This document shows positions 45,253 to 55,500 of a DNA stretch of 64,000 nucleotides, one piece after another (within the stretch, counting starts at the first letter, position 1; each line of letters begins with the position of its first letter). Source of the stretch: Parabacteroides sp. PH5-46 (GTDB lineage: Bacteria > Bacteroidota > Bacteroidia > Bacteroidales > Tannerellaceae); NCBI RefSeq assembly GCF_029892785.1, contig NZ_JARXXA010000007.1, forward strand, positions 62,001-126,000, in the 5' to 3' direction. The notes beneath the pieces were generated by a model. It was not told the origin of the DNA, did not search any database, and saw nothing but the letters and a program-made list of their open reading frames with translations. The translations under genes were made by a program, and so were the position numbers.

Positions 45253-47215
45253 TTGGTGAGATTTGAAACACGCAGCCTCCGTCTTTGGCTAACTTAACCG
45301 TTAATTTATCACGGAAAGTGACGGCTTGTGTTTTCTTAACCAGCTTATTAGGATGGATATCCGAATCGGGAGCATCAAGATAGATAGTAGCCATATAGTT
45401 TCCTTCTCCCAGGAAATCCAAAGGAATATCCAAAGTGCGGGGAGTACTATTGTTGATCGTACCTACAAACCACTCATTATCTTTCTTTCGGGCAATCGTT
45501 ACGTATTCATTGACAGATGCTTCAGGAACTACAGTGGCATCCCATACGGTCGGCACGGCCTGCAGAAATTCAAAGCCCGACTGGCCTTCATACGCTTCCG
45601 GTGTATCGCAAACCATTGCTAAATAACTTTCCAGCACAACATACATAGCCAGCATGTGGCAACGAGTACTACTCACTCGGGGATTGGCAAATTGCGCCCA
45701 ATGCTGATCATGAGGAACCGAGCGGAAACCACCCAGATGATAGTCGGCCGGACCTGCCAGCAAGCGGGTAAACGGCATGGAGATATCATGATCGGCATTG
45801 ATATCACTACCCCATTTGTAGATCTCGTAATTGTATGTTCCTTCACGCGTAAACTCATTGGGGTAGGTACGATGCAAGCCTGATGGCTTACTGGACCCAT
45901 GGAATTGGACAAACAGATGATGTCTGGCGGCTTTTACCAGAAACTCTTCCTGTATGCGGATCATCTCCTGGTCGTCGCGGTCCATAAAGTCAATCATCAT
46001 CCCTTTGATACCCCACTGTTCAAACAGGGGAAAGGCTTCGTCTATCTTTGCGTACAAGGCTTTCCAGTTGGTCCACACGTGTATATCAACTCCCTGGCTT
46101 TTAGCATAATCACAGATATACTTCATATTCAAGGGGGCAATAGGTTTGGTGATGTCTACATTCTTTCCGGGAGCCCCGAAATCAAAGCCATCATCGGTAT
46201 ACCAAGGTTGTTCAGCATAGCCGTAAATGGAGTGATATTCAAGCTTATTACGTGCTGCAAAATCAATATAATACTTGTTGGTCATGAAGTTATTTCCCGC
46301 CATAAAAGAAGTGTCGGGAACTACATTGCCGTTCCACCAGGTGAAAGTTGTTTTACCCGGTTTCAACCACGAAGTATCCTCTATTTTGCAGGGTTCATTC
46401 AGGTTTGTAAGGATATTCGATTCAATCAATGCCCCTACCCTGTCGCTGATCATACATACCCGCCAGGGAGATTGGTGGGGAAGCTCTGCCACTACTTTAA
46501 CCCTCTCATCTTTAAGCGAAGGCGAAAGTTTACCAATCATGCCGTTTCCCTCTTTCATCAGGTACATACCAGCATAATCACGAACTGCTGCCTCTGTTAT
46601 AGACAAATAGATACCCTCCGGATATTGAAACAATGCCGGCATATCCATTAACTGATTGGACTTTAGTTCCTGGTAGTTGGCTTTCGTATACAAACCCTCA
46701 TGGGAGGAGGTATAGGAAGGCAGGCACAAGACTGTAGAAGCCGGATTCCCCTTAATGTTGAATGCCGTTTTTTCATCATACATCACATAAGACTTCCAGG
46801 CGGATTGCTGCGGAAATTCATAGCGAAAGGCGATCCCATCATCAAATGCCCTGACAATCAGGTTCACCTTCCTTTTCAATCCTGCTTTTTCTTCCAAAGA
46901 AATAATGACCTCCTTGTAATGGCTATGTACCGTACTGGCCTTACCTACAAGTAAATTGTATGTCTCCTTTCCTGTCCGGAAAAGAGGTTTATTCATTTTC
47001 AAACCTGACATCCACAGACCGTTATCAAACTCAAAGCCAAGGGCTGAACGGTCTATCAACAGCTGTTTCTTAAATGAAATGGAGTAGCTAGGTTGTCTTT
47101 CGTCTAAGGTAAAATCGAACTGCAAAGCCTTGTTGGGCGATTGAAGGCGAACGCTGTTCTGAGCCAGCAATGGCAGACTACAAAAGAACAGGAACAAGAA
47201 TAGGTGTTTTTTCAT
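45245..47215 (-). CDS. GH97 alpha-glycosidase, retaining type
   Basis: A 656-residue secreted enzyme (signal peptide MKKHLFLFLFFCSLPLLA). It has the GH97 layout: an N-terminal beta-sandwich starting VRLQSPNKALQFDF, a central barrel and a C-terminal all-beta domain. The barrel motif KGMMIDFMDRDDQ places Asp where the retaining GH97 group (alpha-galactosidase-like) has its nucleophile; FHGSSKPSGLHRTYPN follows, also conserved. The protein needs calcium in known homologues. It ends the operon DUF1080-Gfo/Idh-isomerase-GH97. Confidence 0.9.
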   Translation of the reverse strand: MKKHLFLFLFFCSLPLLAQNSVRLQSPNKALQFDFTLDERQPSYSISFKKQLLIDRSALGFEFDNGLWMSGLKMNKPLFRTGKETYNLLVGKASTVHSHYKEVIISLEEKAGLKRKVNLIVRAFDDGIAFRYEFPQQSAWKSYVMYDEKTAFNIKGNPASTVLCLPSYTSSHEGLYTKANYQELKSNQLMDMPALFQYPEGIYLSITEAAVRDYAGMYLMKEGNGMIGKLSPSLKDERVKVVAELPHQSPWRVCMISDRVGALIESNILTNLNEPCKIEDTSWLKPGKTTFTWWNGNVVPDTSFMAGNNFMTNKYYIDFAARNKLEYHSIYGYAEQPWYTDDGFDFGAPGKNVDITKPIAPLNMKYICDYAKSQGVDIHVWTNWKALYAKIDEAFPLFEQWGIKGMMIDFMDRDDQEMIRIQEEFLVKAARHHLFVQFHGSSKPSGLHRTYPNEFTREGTYNYEIYKWGSDINADHDISMPFTRLLAGPADYHLGGFRSVPHDQHWAQFANPRVSSTRCHMLAMYVVLESYLAMVCDTPEAYEGQSGFEFLQAVPTVWDATVVPEASVNEYVTIARKKDNEWFVGTINNSTPRTLDIPLDFLGEGNYMATIYLDAPDSDIHPNKLVKKTQAVTFRDKLTVKLAKDGGCVFQISPIK

Positions 47216-47227
47216 ACAATTAGTCAG

Positions 47228-48067
47228 TTATTTAATTAGCAGATTATAATATTCCAGACTTTTCTTAATATCATCCAATTGCGAATCGCCATAGTTTTCA
47301 TACTCTACAGAGATTAAACCGCTGAATTGCTGGGCTTTCATCTCCTCTATCACTTCCTTTACCGGCAGGATACCTGTGCCCCAGGTCGTATCATCCATTT
47401 CCCGGCTCAGGTCTTTCAGATGGACTACTTTCACACGCCCCTTGAATTTTTTCAAGGTTTCTACCGGATCGTTATTGGTTCGTTTCCAGTGGCCTATATC
47501 GGCACATACGCCTATGATAGGGTCTCTTCCTTCCAGGGCTTTCAGCAATACGTCGGGATCGGCATACACCGAAGGGCTGGGATGGTTGTGGATGGCCACT
47601 TCTATACCATATTTCAGGGCCAGTTGCTCCACAAAATCCAGGTGTTCCAAACGGGGTTCCGCCGTTACGGTATGGATTCCCATGTCTTTGGAAAAACGAA
47701 AGAACTTCTCCCAGTCTTCTGTTGTATCATAAAAAGCTACACCAAAGCTATACAGTTTTATGCCTCGCTTGGCAAACTCATCCAGCAGTCTCTTCCGGTC
47801 TTCGGCGGGTAGATCCTCTCTCAGCCAGTCTCCTTCGGTAAAGCCTTTTCCCAATTCCTGTGTAAAATAGGCCTCTGCGTAATGCAAGCCCAGGTCTTTA
47901 CTTTTGTCTAAGGCTTCCATTAAGGTAAACTTATGGAAGGTATAGGTCTGGATACCCACCTTCCACTTTGAAGTAACAGACTCTTTTTCAGACTGCTTTG
48001 TCTTAGAGCCACAAGCCGTTGCACCCAACAAGAGCGAGAGTACGAATAATAATTGAAGTTGTTTCAT
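47228..48067 (-). CDS. Sugar phosphate isomerase/epimerase-type TIM-barrel lipoprotein
   Basis: A 279-residue AP-endonuclease-2-like TIM barrel preceded by a lipobox (LLLGATACGSK), so it is periplasmic or membrane-attached. Metal-binding residues appear in YAEAYF, IAIHNHPSPS, CADIGHWKR and ISVEYE. Such proteins accompany DUF1080 and Gfo/Idh genes in the Bacteroides 3-keto-glycoside route and may epimerise, isomerise or cleave keto sugars. It lies 12 bp before GH97 and 28 bp after the Gfo/Idh gene. Confidence 0.82.
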   Translation of the reverse strand: MKQLQLLFVLSLLLGATACGSKTKQSEKESVTSKWKVGIQTYTFHKFTLMEALDKSKDLGLHYAEAYFTQELGKGFTEGDWLREDLPAEDRKRLLDEFAKRGIKLYSFGVAFYDTTEDWEKFFRFSKDMGIHTVTAEPRLEHLDFVEQLALKYGIEVAIHNHPSPSVYADPDVLLKALEGRDPIIGVCADIGHWKRTNNDPVETLKKFKGRVKVVHLKDLSREMDDTTWGTGILPVKEVIEEMKAQQFSGLISVEYENYGDSQLDDIKKSLEYYNLLIK

Positions 48068-48095
48068 GTTATCAAGTACGCTTTTCTATTGTCCT

Positions 48096-49574
48096 TTAAG
48101 GCATGGAGGGTAATGACCATCCCTCGCGGTAATTATGCTTGATATATTCCGTTACAGCCTCTAATGCATTGAATTTTTCGTATTTAACATCCGAGTAAGG
48201 ATGTCCGTCCCTAATCGTGAATTCATTCTTGGAAATAATGCGTAATTCTTCTGTCGGAGAGATATTTGTGAAACGCATATTCTCGCCATCCCAGTTCAGA
48301 ATCTTTCTCAATCCTTGCAGACGAATCGCCAATACACCCAACAATACCATCTCGTTAAACGGCCCTGCATAGGCAAAGTTTCCGGTGGTTTCCACCCGGT
48401 TTGCAGGGGATTCTTTACAAGCTCTCACCCAGTCTTGCTCATGATATCCATCATGGTATCCGGTAGCTCCCGGTACGCGGCGCAGGGTTTGCGGCACATT
48501 CGGTACTCTTCCCGACAGCAAACGTGGATTATATCCGCCACATTCCGTAAGAATTGTATCTTTTGAACCTACGAAAAGGCATCCTCCTAATCCATCCGGC
48601 ATCAGATTGGTTCCATCCGGCAGAATATCCGGGCGATTCGGCATCAGGCCTCCATCGTACCAATGAACCTTCACTTCCGGCATCATTACCTTTGGTAAAT
48701 TATCACGCGCCGGGAAGCGGAATTCCACAATCTCCGACTGAGGAGGTGATTCGGTATTGATTTCTGACGAACTTCCCTGTATTTGTGTAGGATAACCCAG
48801 TTTTAAAGACTGATAAATAGGGTCAAGCACGTGGCAACCCATATCGCCGAAAGCACCTGTTCCAAAATCCCACCATCCGCGCCAGTTCCACGGGGTATAG
48901 ACCGGATTATACGGACGCCAGGGTGCCGGGCCTAAGAACAAATCCCAGTCCAGTGTAGAAGGTACTTTCACTTTATTAGTAGGACGTTGTAGCCCTTGAG
49001 GCCATAGCGGACGGTCTGTCCAGGCGTGTACTTCACGTATTTCGCCTATTTCTCCGTTCCATATCCACTCGCACAACTGGCGTACCCCATTACCGGAGTT
49101 CCCTTGATGCCCCATCTGGGTGGCTACTTTATGCTTCGCGGCCAACTTAGTCAGCAAACGGCTTTCATAAATAGAGTGTGTTAGTGGTTTTTGGCAATAT
49201 ACATGCTTATCCATCATCAATGCCTGTGCGGCAATCATGGCATGTGTATGGTCTGGTGTAGCAATCATTACGCCGTCTATATCCTTTCCCATCTCATCAA
49301 ACATCCTTCGCCAGTCTTTGTAGCGTTTTGCATCGGGAAATTCCTTAAAGCAATGGTCGGCATATTTCCAGTCTACATCACATAAGCCGATGATGTTTTC
49401 GGTATTCATACCTACCAGATTCGGATGTCCTTTTCCTCCGATACCAATCCCTACAATATTCAGTTTGTCACTTGGTGTACGATGCCCTAATCCGCTGATA
49501 ACTTTAGAGGGCAAGATGTAAAGACCGGCGGCTGCCAGTCCCGATTTTTTGATAAAATTTCTTCGTGTATTCAT
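48096..49574 (-). CDS. Gfo/Idh/MocA oxidoreductase, exported (locus C)
   Basis: A 492-residue oxidoreductase with a twin-arginine-like leader (MNTRRNFIKKSGLAAAG). Motifs are VGIGIGGKGHPN near residue 42, CQKPLTHSIYESR near 130, and WWDFGTGAFGDMGCHVLDP near 236. It is the intact homologue of the frameshifted gene at 15896-17306. With the DUF1080 gene 13 bp upstream and the isomerase gene downstream it forms a complete 3-keto-glycoside module. Family call firm, substrate not known. Confidence 0.87.
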   Translation of the reverse strand: MNTRRNFIKKSGLAAAGLYILPSKVISGLGHRTPSDKLNIVGIGIGGKGHPNLVGMNTENIIGLCDVDWKYADHCFKEFPDAKRYKDWRRMFDEMGKDIDGVMIATPDHTHAMIAAQALMMDKHVYCQKPLTHSIYESRLLTKLAAKHKVATQMGHQGNSGNGVRQLCEWIWNGEIGEIREVHAWTDRPLWPQGLQRPTNKVKVPSTLDWDLFLGPAPWRPYNPVYTPWNWRGWWDFGTGAFGDMGCHVLDPIYQSLKLGYPTQIQGSSSEINTESPPQSEIVEFRFPARDNLPKVMMPEVKVHWYDGGLMPNRPDILPDGTNLMPDGLGGCLFVGSKDTILTECGGYNPRLLSGRVPNVPQTLRRVPGATGYHDGYHEQDWVRACKESPANRVETTGNFAYAGPFNEMVLLGVLAIRLQGLRKILNWDGENMRFTNISPTEELRIISKNEFTIRDGHPYSDVKYEKFNALEAVTEYIKHNYREGWSLPSMP

Positions 49575-49587
49575 AATTGTATATTGT

Positions 49588-50364
49588 TTATAGCTCCTTT
49601 AGTTTAATATTCCTGTACCATACCTTCGTCCCATGGTTTTGTAAAGATATATGCCCTTCATCATACTTACTATAATCGGGAAAAGCATTCCACTTGCCGC
49701 TATTGCGCAATTTAGTCCATTCGTCCGAATATTTGGTATACTTTACAATAATTTTACCATTCAGTATGTGTGTCACTTCATTTCCGTTTACAACCAACAT
49801 AAGCTGATTCCATTCACCAATCGGCTTATACGGACGCTCCATCGGAGGATACATCGCATAATTGCCTCCATTGATCTGTACATCCTCCAGAGGGTCAGGC
49901 CAGTTTTCATGGTCTATTACCTGAAACTCAGGCCCCGTCTCGTAAGCAAACGTATATTTCGGATCTTCCTTGATATGGAAAAGGATCCCGCTATTAGCTC
50001 CCGGTGTCATTTTATAATCCAGTGCCAATACAAACTTTTTATATACTTTATTGGTAATCAAGTCTTGTTCTTCGTTTCCTCCTACGCTTTTCATTGTCAG
50101 GCAAGCGTCTTCTACTGCCCAACATTCGGGTATACCTTTTTGGTTGTATCCGTGCCATCCATTGCCGGTTGATCCGTCGAACAGCAGTTGCCATCCGGCC
50201 GACTGTTCTGTTTCCGTCAAGGTGTTTGCTTTTGCCTTCCAGTCAATCTGGCCAAACAGCGTCATAGGATCGGTAACCGTAAGTGCTTCACTTTTCTTGT
50301 TATTACATCCGGTTAATCCTATCAAAACCATACATATAGCCAAAGAATAAATCGTGTTTCGCAT
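49588..50364 (-). CDS. DUF1080 lipoprotein, probable 3-keto-glycoside hydrolase/lyase (locus C)
   Basis: A 258-residue lipoprotein (lipobox LIGLTGCNN). DUF1080 features are GWQLLFDGSTGNGWHGYNQ near 60, FVLALDYKMTPGANSGILFHIKED near 110-133 and the C-terminal GHISLQNHGTKVWYRNIKLKEL. The frame reaches a TTG at 50376, but the ATG at 50364 gives a normal lipoprotein leader. It is the first gene of the minus-strand operon that ends with GH97, under the shared operator at 50404-50470. Confidence 0.84.
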   Translation of the reverse strand: MRNTIYSLAICMVLIGLTGCNNKKSEALTVTDPMTLFGQIDWKAKANTLTETEQSAGWQLLFDGSTGNGWHGYNQKGIPECWAVEDACLTMKSVGGNEEQDLITNKVYKKFVLALDYKMTPGANSGILFHIKEDPKYTFAYETGPEFQVIDHENWPDPLEDVQINGGNYAMYPPMERPYKPIGEWNQLMLVVNGNEVTHILNGKIIVKYTKYSDEWTKLRNSGKWNAFPDYSKYDEGHISLQNHGTKVWYRNIKLKEL

Positions 50365-50403
50365 ATTATATTTCAATTTTTAATGAACGTCAATGAGCCG
50401 AAA

Positions 50404-50470
50404 CAAAAATAGGTTACAGAAATAAACCACATAATAGAGTAAACAGACAAAAAAGATGGACTATATTTGC
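50404..50470 (-). promoter_or_regulatory. Shared operator and promoter for the DUF1080-GH97 operon, overlapping the araC -7 box
   Basis: Read on the minus strand, GCAAATATAGTCCATC starts at 50470, with TCCATCTTTTT at 50460-50450, then after exactly 38 bp the -7 box TATTTTTG at 50411-50404. A second half-site TCTAT lies 22 bp after TCCAT. On the plus strand the same bases contain TATATTTG (50462-50469), a -7 box for the divergent AraC gene, so occupation of the operator could activate the operon while repressing araC. Confidence 0.7.
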
Positions 50471-50501
50471 ATCTAGCAATTAACCTTTAATCTACAGGGA
50501 T

Positions 50502-51401
50502 ATGACACGAATTAAACATGGATTCCATGGCGAGCGCCTCATCGTTCTACCATTCAATATAATTGAGAAGGCATTACAGAACCAGCTTACTGCCGACCTG
50601 GCAATACACTCCATGGGTTTTTTCCCTAAAGCAGAGAATCATTATATCGACCGGGAGACAGGTTGTGGCGAATATCTGCTCATTTATTGCACAAAAGGGG
50701 AAGGTTGGTACCGGCTCAATGGAGAATACCATGTGGTACCGGAAAATCATTTCTTCATCCTGCCTGCCGAACAAGCTCACCAATACGGTTCAGGCCCGGA
50801 GAATCCCTGGTATATTTACTGGATACATTTCAAAGGGGCAAAAGCCCGTTACATCTACGAAAAGCTGCAAGGCTTACAGAAAATAGAAGTCGGCGACTCG
50901 TCGCGTATCAATGACCGGATCTCTTTTTTCGAAGAACTGATCACCGCTTTGGAGATCGGACATGATGAAGAAATTATAACGTACGCGAATCTCAGCCTGA
51001 ACCATCTGCTCAGTACGTTTCTCTATGTAGATTCATACAGAAGCGTCAAAATCCGCAAGAAAGGTATACCCAACACCTTCTTTATAAGCTTAGCTACACA
51101 TTATATGAATGAAAACATAGAGCGTAAGCTGAAACTGAAAGACATAGCCTCCCACTTCGGCTATTCCGAATCGCATTTCTACCGCTTGTTTATGAAAGAG
51201 GTCCATTACGCCCCTATGAATTATTTCCTGCACCTCAAGATCGAACGCGCCTGCCAATTACTGAAACATACCAATATGAAAATCAATCAGATTACATACA
51301 AACTTGGGTTTGAAGACCAGTATTACTTCAGCCGGATATTTAATAAAATCACAGGAATGTCGCCCCGGAAGTTCAGGGAAGAGCATAAAGAGAATGAGTA
51401 A
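50502..51401 (+). CDS. AraC-family transcriptional regulator
   Basis: A 299-residue regulator. The N-terminal AraC-type cupin (residues about 25-120) has GCGEYLLIYCTKGEGWYRLNG and FILPAEQAHQYGSG, typical for sugar-binding members. The C-terminal double helix-turn-helix (about 200-295) has LKLKDIASHFGYSESHFYRLFMKE and INQITYKLGFEDQYYFSRIFNKITGMSPRKFRE. It is divergent from the DUF1080 operon and upstream of the phosphodiesterase/SusCD operon. Both carry the same AraC-like operator, as do two further operons in the window, so this protein is the best candidate to bind it. Confidence 0.92.
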   Translation: MTRIKHGFHGERLIVLPFNIIEKALQNQLTADLAIHSMGFFPKAENHYIDRETGCGEYLLIYCTKGEGWYRLNGEYHVVPENHFFILPAEQAHQYGSGPENPWYIYWIHFKGAKARYIYEKLQGLQKIEVGDSSRINDRISFFEELITALEIGHDEEIITYANLSLNHLLSTFLYVDSYRSVKIRKKGIPNTFFISLATHYMNENIERKLKLKDIASHFGYSESHFYRLFMKEVHYAPMNYFLHLKIERACQLLKHTNMKINQITYKLGFEDQYYFSRIFNKITGMSPRKFREEHKENE

Positions 51402-51424
51402 TTCAAACACCTGCGATACCGTAC

Positions 51425-51491
51425 GCAAAGAAAATCCATCTTTTTAGCATTATTTGTCTATTCTTTCTATATCTTCCTCCACCTACTTTTG
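51425..51491 (+). promoter_or_regulatory. Shared operator and promoter for the phosphodiesterase/SusCD operon
   Basis: GCAAAGAAAATCCATC starts at 51425, TCCATCTTTTT is at 51435-51445, and TACTTTTG follows after exactly 38 bp at 51484-51491. A second half-site, GC at 51447 and TCTAT at 51457, repeats the first one at a 22-bp offset. The 14-mer TCCATCTTTTTAGC is identical to that at 30717-30730. No TTTG -33 element lies at the normal distance, as expected of an activator-dependent promoter. Confidence 0.7.
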
Positions 51492-51510
51492 CATTATATA
51501 TCTAATAATT

Positions 51511-52443
51511 ATGACACTAACCTGCAAATACTCAAAAGGAATAATAAACGCTATCTGTTTGTTGCTACTTCTATTATTTACAACATGTTCTCCTGCGCCA
51601 AAAGAGCTTCGTATCATGAGTTTTAATATTTGGCTGGGAGGAGGAAAATCTGTTCAGGAAACAGCCCGTGTAATACTTGAAAGCAAGGCTGATATTGTAG
51701 GAATACAAGAATCCTCGCGTGACGATGTAAATACAGCCATAAACATAGCAGACAGCTTAGGTTGGTATTCTTATGCGTCTACAGGAAGCCCTACAATTAT
51801 AAGCAAATTTGCAATAACAGACACCTCTACATACGGGCATGGGGTAAAAATACAAATAGACGAAAAGTATTTTGTATGGATGTTCAACATTCACCTGATG
51901 TATTGTCCTTATGAACCCTATCAGCTGAATGGAATTCATTACTGTGGAGGGCCTTTGCTAAATACAGCTGCAGAAGCGATTGCTTCTGCAAGGAATACAC
52001 GAGGCAAAGAGGTCGCTGAGATAATCCTTGACATGAAAGAGGCACAAAAAGAAGGATATCCTCTATTCCTTACAGGAGATTTTAATGAACCATCTTGCCT
52101 GGACTGGACAGAAAAGTCCGCTAAAGCTGGATTATGTAAAATGCCGGTATCCTGGCCTTCAACCTTTGATTTCATGTATCAGGCAGATATGAAAGACTCA
52201 TATCGTATGCTTTATCCGGATGAAACTGCTAACCCTGGCTACACCTGGACTCCACTACCCGAATCCGAGTCCTACACAGAAGTTCTGGATCGGATAGACT
52301 TTGTTTTCTTTTGGGGAAATATCCATCCGGTAAAATCCGAAATAGTTGGAGAGGTTAACCCAGCCTCCGATATTCAATTCGCAAATTACCCGTCTGATCA
52401 CCGGGCAGTTATATCCACATTTACATTTAACAGTCATCACTAA
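51511..52443 (+). CDS. Endonuclease/exonuclease/phosphatase-family lipoprotein
   Basis: A 310-residue protein of the EEP fold, which includes phosphodiesterases, sphingomyelinases and DNases. The lipobox LLLLLFTTCSPAP gives Cys acylation, hence a periplasmic or surface place. Catalytic motifs are MSFNIWLGGG, GIQESSRDD, FNIHLMYCP, LTGDFNEPS, DRIDFVFF and YPSDHRAV with the final Asp-His pair. The frame extends to a TTG at 51454, but ATG at 51511 gives the lipoprotein leader and follows the promoter by 19 bp. It is 122 bp before SusC. It may cleave phosphodiesters on a glycan or lipid head group. Confidence 0.82.
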   Translation: MTLTCKYSKGIINAICLLLLLLFTTCSPAPKELRIMSFNIWLGGGKSVQETARVILESKADIVGIQESSRDDVNTAINIADSLGWYSYASTGSPTIISKFAITDTSTYGHGVKIQIDEKYFVWMFNIHLMYCPYEPYQLNGIHYCGGPLLNTAAEAIASARNTRGKEVAEIILDMKEAQKEGYPLFLTGDFNEPSCLDWTEKSAKAGLCKMPVSWPSTFDFMYQADMKDSYRMLYPDETANPGYTWTPLPESESYTEVLDRIDFVFFWGNIHPVKSEIVGEVNPASDIQFANYPSDHRAVISTFTFNSHH

Positions 52444-52565
52444 TTCAAACGATTCAGCCTATGGAATAGCTTCAATAGCTCACACCTGATTATTTCTTAT
52501 GGTTTTATAAGAAAGAGATTTTGTTTTCAAAACAGACTTCATTAACTATTAATTCAATTCTATTC

Positions 52566-55500
52566 ATGAAAAAGATAAATAGAAGGAAGAAAAATTCTTC
52601 TTCCTGTGTCATTCATTGTGTTTTAAAAAGCCTGGCTTTGGCTATATTTCTCTTTTCGGGCATTACCTATGTAATGGCCGAAAGCTCTACTGAACTACCC
52701 AATACTCAGCAAACAGGAAAAATCGTAAAAGGTACTGTAACAGATGAGAGTGGGAATCCGTTAATTGGTGTAACGGTCTCTATACAGGGAACTTTTATCG
52801 GAACAATCACGGATGTATCTGGGCAATACAGCATCAATGTACCGGAAGGTGAAAAACATCTTCTGTTCTCATACGTTGGCTTCATGAGCCAAAGTGTTGA
52901 AATCAAAGGACAGTCGGTTTTAGATATCCGACTTCTGGAAGACAGCAAGCAACTGGAAGAAGTTGTAGTTACGGCATTAGGTATCAAACGTGAGAAAAAA
53001 GCTCTCGGATACGCTGTACAAGAACTGCAAGGAGGTGTATTGACAGAAGTTAGAGACCCCAATATGCTGAACTCATTAGCAGGGCAGGTAGCCGGAGTAC
53101 AAATAAGCAATGTCTCTACCGGTGGTATCGGAGGTTCTCCTAAAGTTAGTATTCGTGGGGAAACCTCCCTTACCAATAACGAACCTTTATTTGTTATTGA
53201 TGGTATCCCGGTAAGTAACATGAAGAGCGATGCCGATGGAGTTGATTTCGGAAACGGAGCAGGAGATATAAACCCGGACGATGTAGAGTCAATCAGCGTA
53301 TTGAAAGGGCCGACGGCATCCGCACTATACGGAAGCCGGGCTGCAAACGGGGTAATCGTAATTACAACCAAAAGCGGTAAAGAATCCCAGGGATTAGGAG
53401 TAACATACAATACGAGCCTTATAGTACAACCCTGGCTGCTAAAAACCCCTGATTACCAATATCGCTACGGGGGAGGTGAAAACTTCGAATATGAATATGT
53501 AGACGGCGCCGGTGGAGGTAAATACGACGGATCGGGCTATTGCTGGGGGCCTCTGCTTAATCAAAGGGATCCATCAACGGCTAGTGGATACACAGAAATC
53601 GCACAATATAGCAGTCCCATCGACCCTGTTACCGGAAAGAGAATCCCTACCCCCTGGGTTGCCAATAAGAACTTTTTGAACGACTTTTTTGAAACCGGAC
53701 GGATCTTCACCAATAATGTGTCCATCAGTGGAGGGAATGAAAAAGGGAACTTCAGATTATCATACACCAACCTGGACCAGAAAGGTATAGTACCCAACAC
53801 AGATCTGGCCCGTAATACATTTGCCTTAAACGCAGGTTACAACCTGATGAAAAACCTTCGTGTGGATGCAAATGTGAATTATGTGATCAACAAAAGCGAC
53901 AACATGCCTCAAACCTACTACTGGGACAAACCTATCATGTACACCTTCATGTGGTGGGGAATGAATGAAGATGTTAATGCCCTGAAAAACTATTGGAAAA
54001 CAGGACGAGAAGGCGTAGAACAAAATACATTCAACATGTGGTTAGACAACCCTTATTTTACGCAATATGAAAACACACAAGGACAACTCAAAAACCGTAT
54101 CTACGGAAACATTACCCTCAGCTACCAGATCATTCCGGGATTAACATTAGTAGGAAGAACAGGTACAGACTGGTATGATGACAACATTACCGTAAAACGT
54201 GCTTACAGCTCCCAAAACTACAAAAACGGGATGTATTCCGTAAGAAACAGAATCTATCAGGAAAGAAATACAGACTTCTTGCTAACTTGGGAACAGGCTT
54301 TAACTGATAAAATAAGCTATAAGGTATCTGCCGGAGGAAACCGGATGAGCCGTAAAACCCGTTATACGATTTCAACAGCTCCCGAACTAAGTATCCCCGG
54401 ACTATATAATCTGGGTAACTCCAAGTCTACGCCTTATGTAGAAGAAACAAACACAGAAAAAGCCGTAAACAGCATTTACGGTATGGGACAGATATCATAC
54501 GCTAATATGTTATTCTTAGATGTTACAGCTCGTAACGACTGGGCAAGCACATTACCTTCAAATGATAATTCATTCTTCTACCCATCTGTTTCTCTGAGTG
54601 GTATCATCACGGAAATGGTTAAACTACCTGAAGCAATTTCATTCTTCAAAGTAAGAGGCTCCTGGGCACAGGTAGGTAATGACACCGATCCCTATCAGCT
54701 ACAGCAAATCTATAGCTACGGAACCAAATGGGGAACTCTCTTTACAGCTTTTGAAGAAGGAAAACTATATAATAGCTCCTTAAAACCGGAAAAGATAAAC
54801 AGTTATGAAGTAGGCCTTGATTTCAGAATGTTCAACAACCGTCTCGGCTTTGATTTTGCTTATTATAATACGGTTGCTACCAACCAGATTCTATCTATGG
54901 AGATAGCGCCTACGTCAGGTTATTCGTCACGCAACATCAATGCTGGGAAAATTGAAAGCCGAGGATTTGAAGTTGTTATGAATGCCACACCAATAAAGCT
55001 GAAAGATTTTACATGGAATGTGGCTCTCAACTGGTCTACCAACCGTGCGTATGTACGTGAGTTGGCAGAAAGAATCACCACTTACGATATGGGATGGCCG
55101 GCACAGGCACGTGTAGGACAGCGGATGGGAGACCTCTACGGATGGGGTTTCAAACATGCTCCCGACGGACAGATCATTTATCAGGACGGTTTACCTGTAT
55201 GGGAAGATGAAATCAAACATTACGGCAACTACAATCCCGATTGGATGGCCGGGATGAAAAACTCGTTCTCTTATAAAGGTTTCACACTTTCTGGCTTGCT
55301 GGATTACCGTAAAGGTGGAAGAATCTATTCCGGAACATTGGCTAAAGGTATGGAAGGAGGCGTATTGGCCGAGTCGGCTATCGGCAACCAACGAGAAGAA
55401 GGTGTCATTGGCGAAGGCGTCATGGAAGTATATGACGCCTCCGGCAACGTTTCGTATGTGCCGAACGACGTAAAGGTAAGTCTTCGCGACTGGATCGGGC

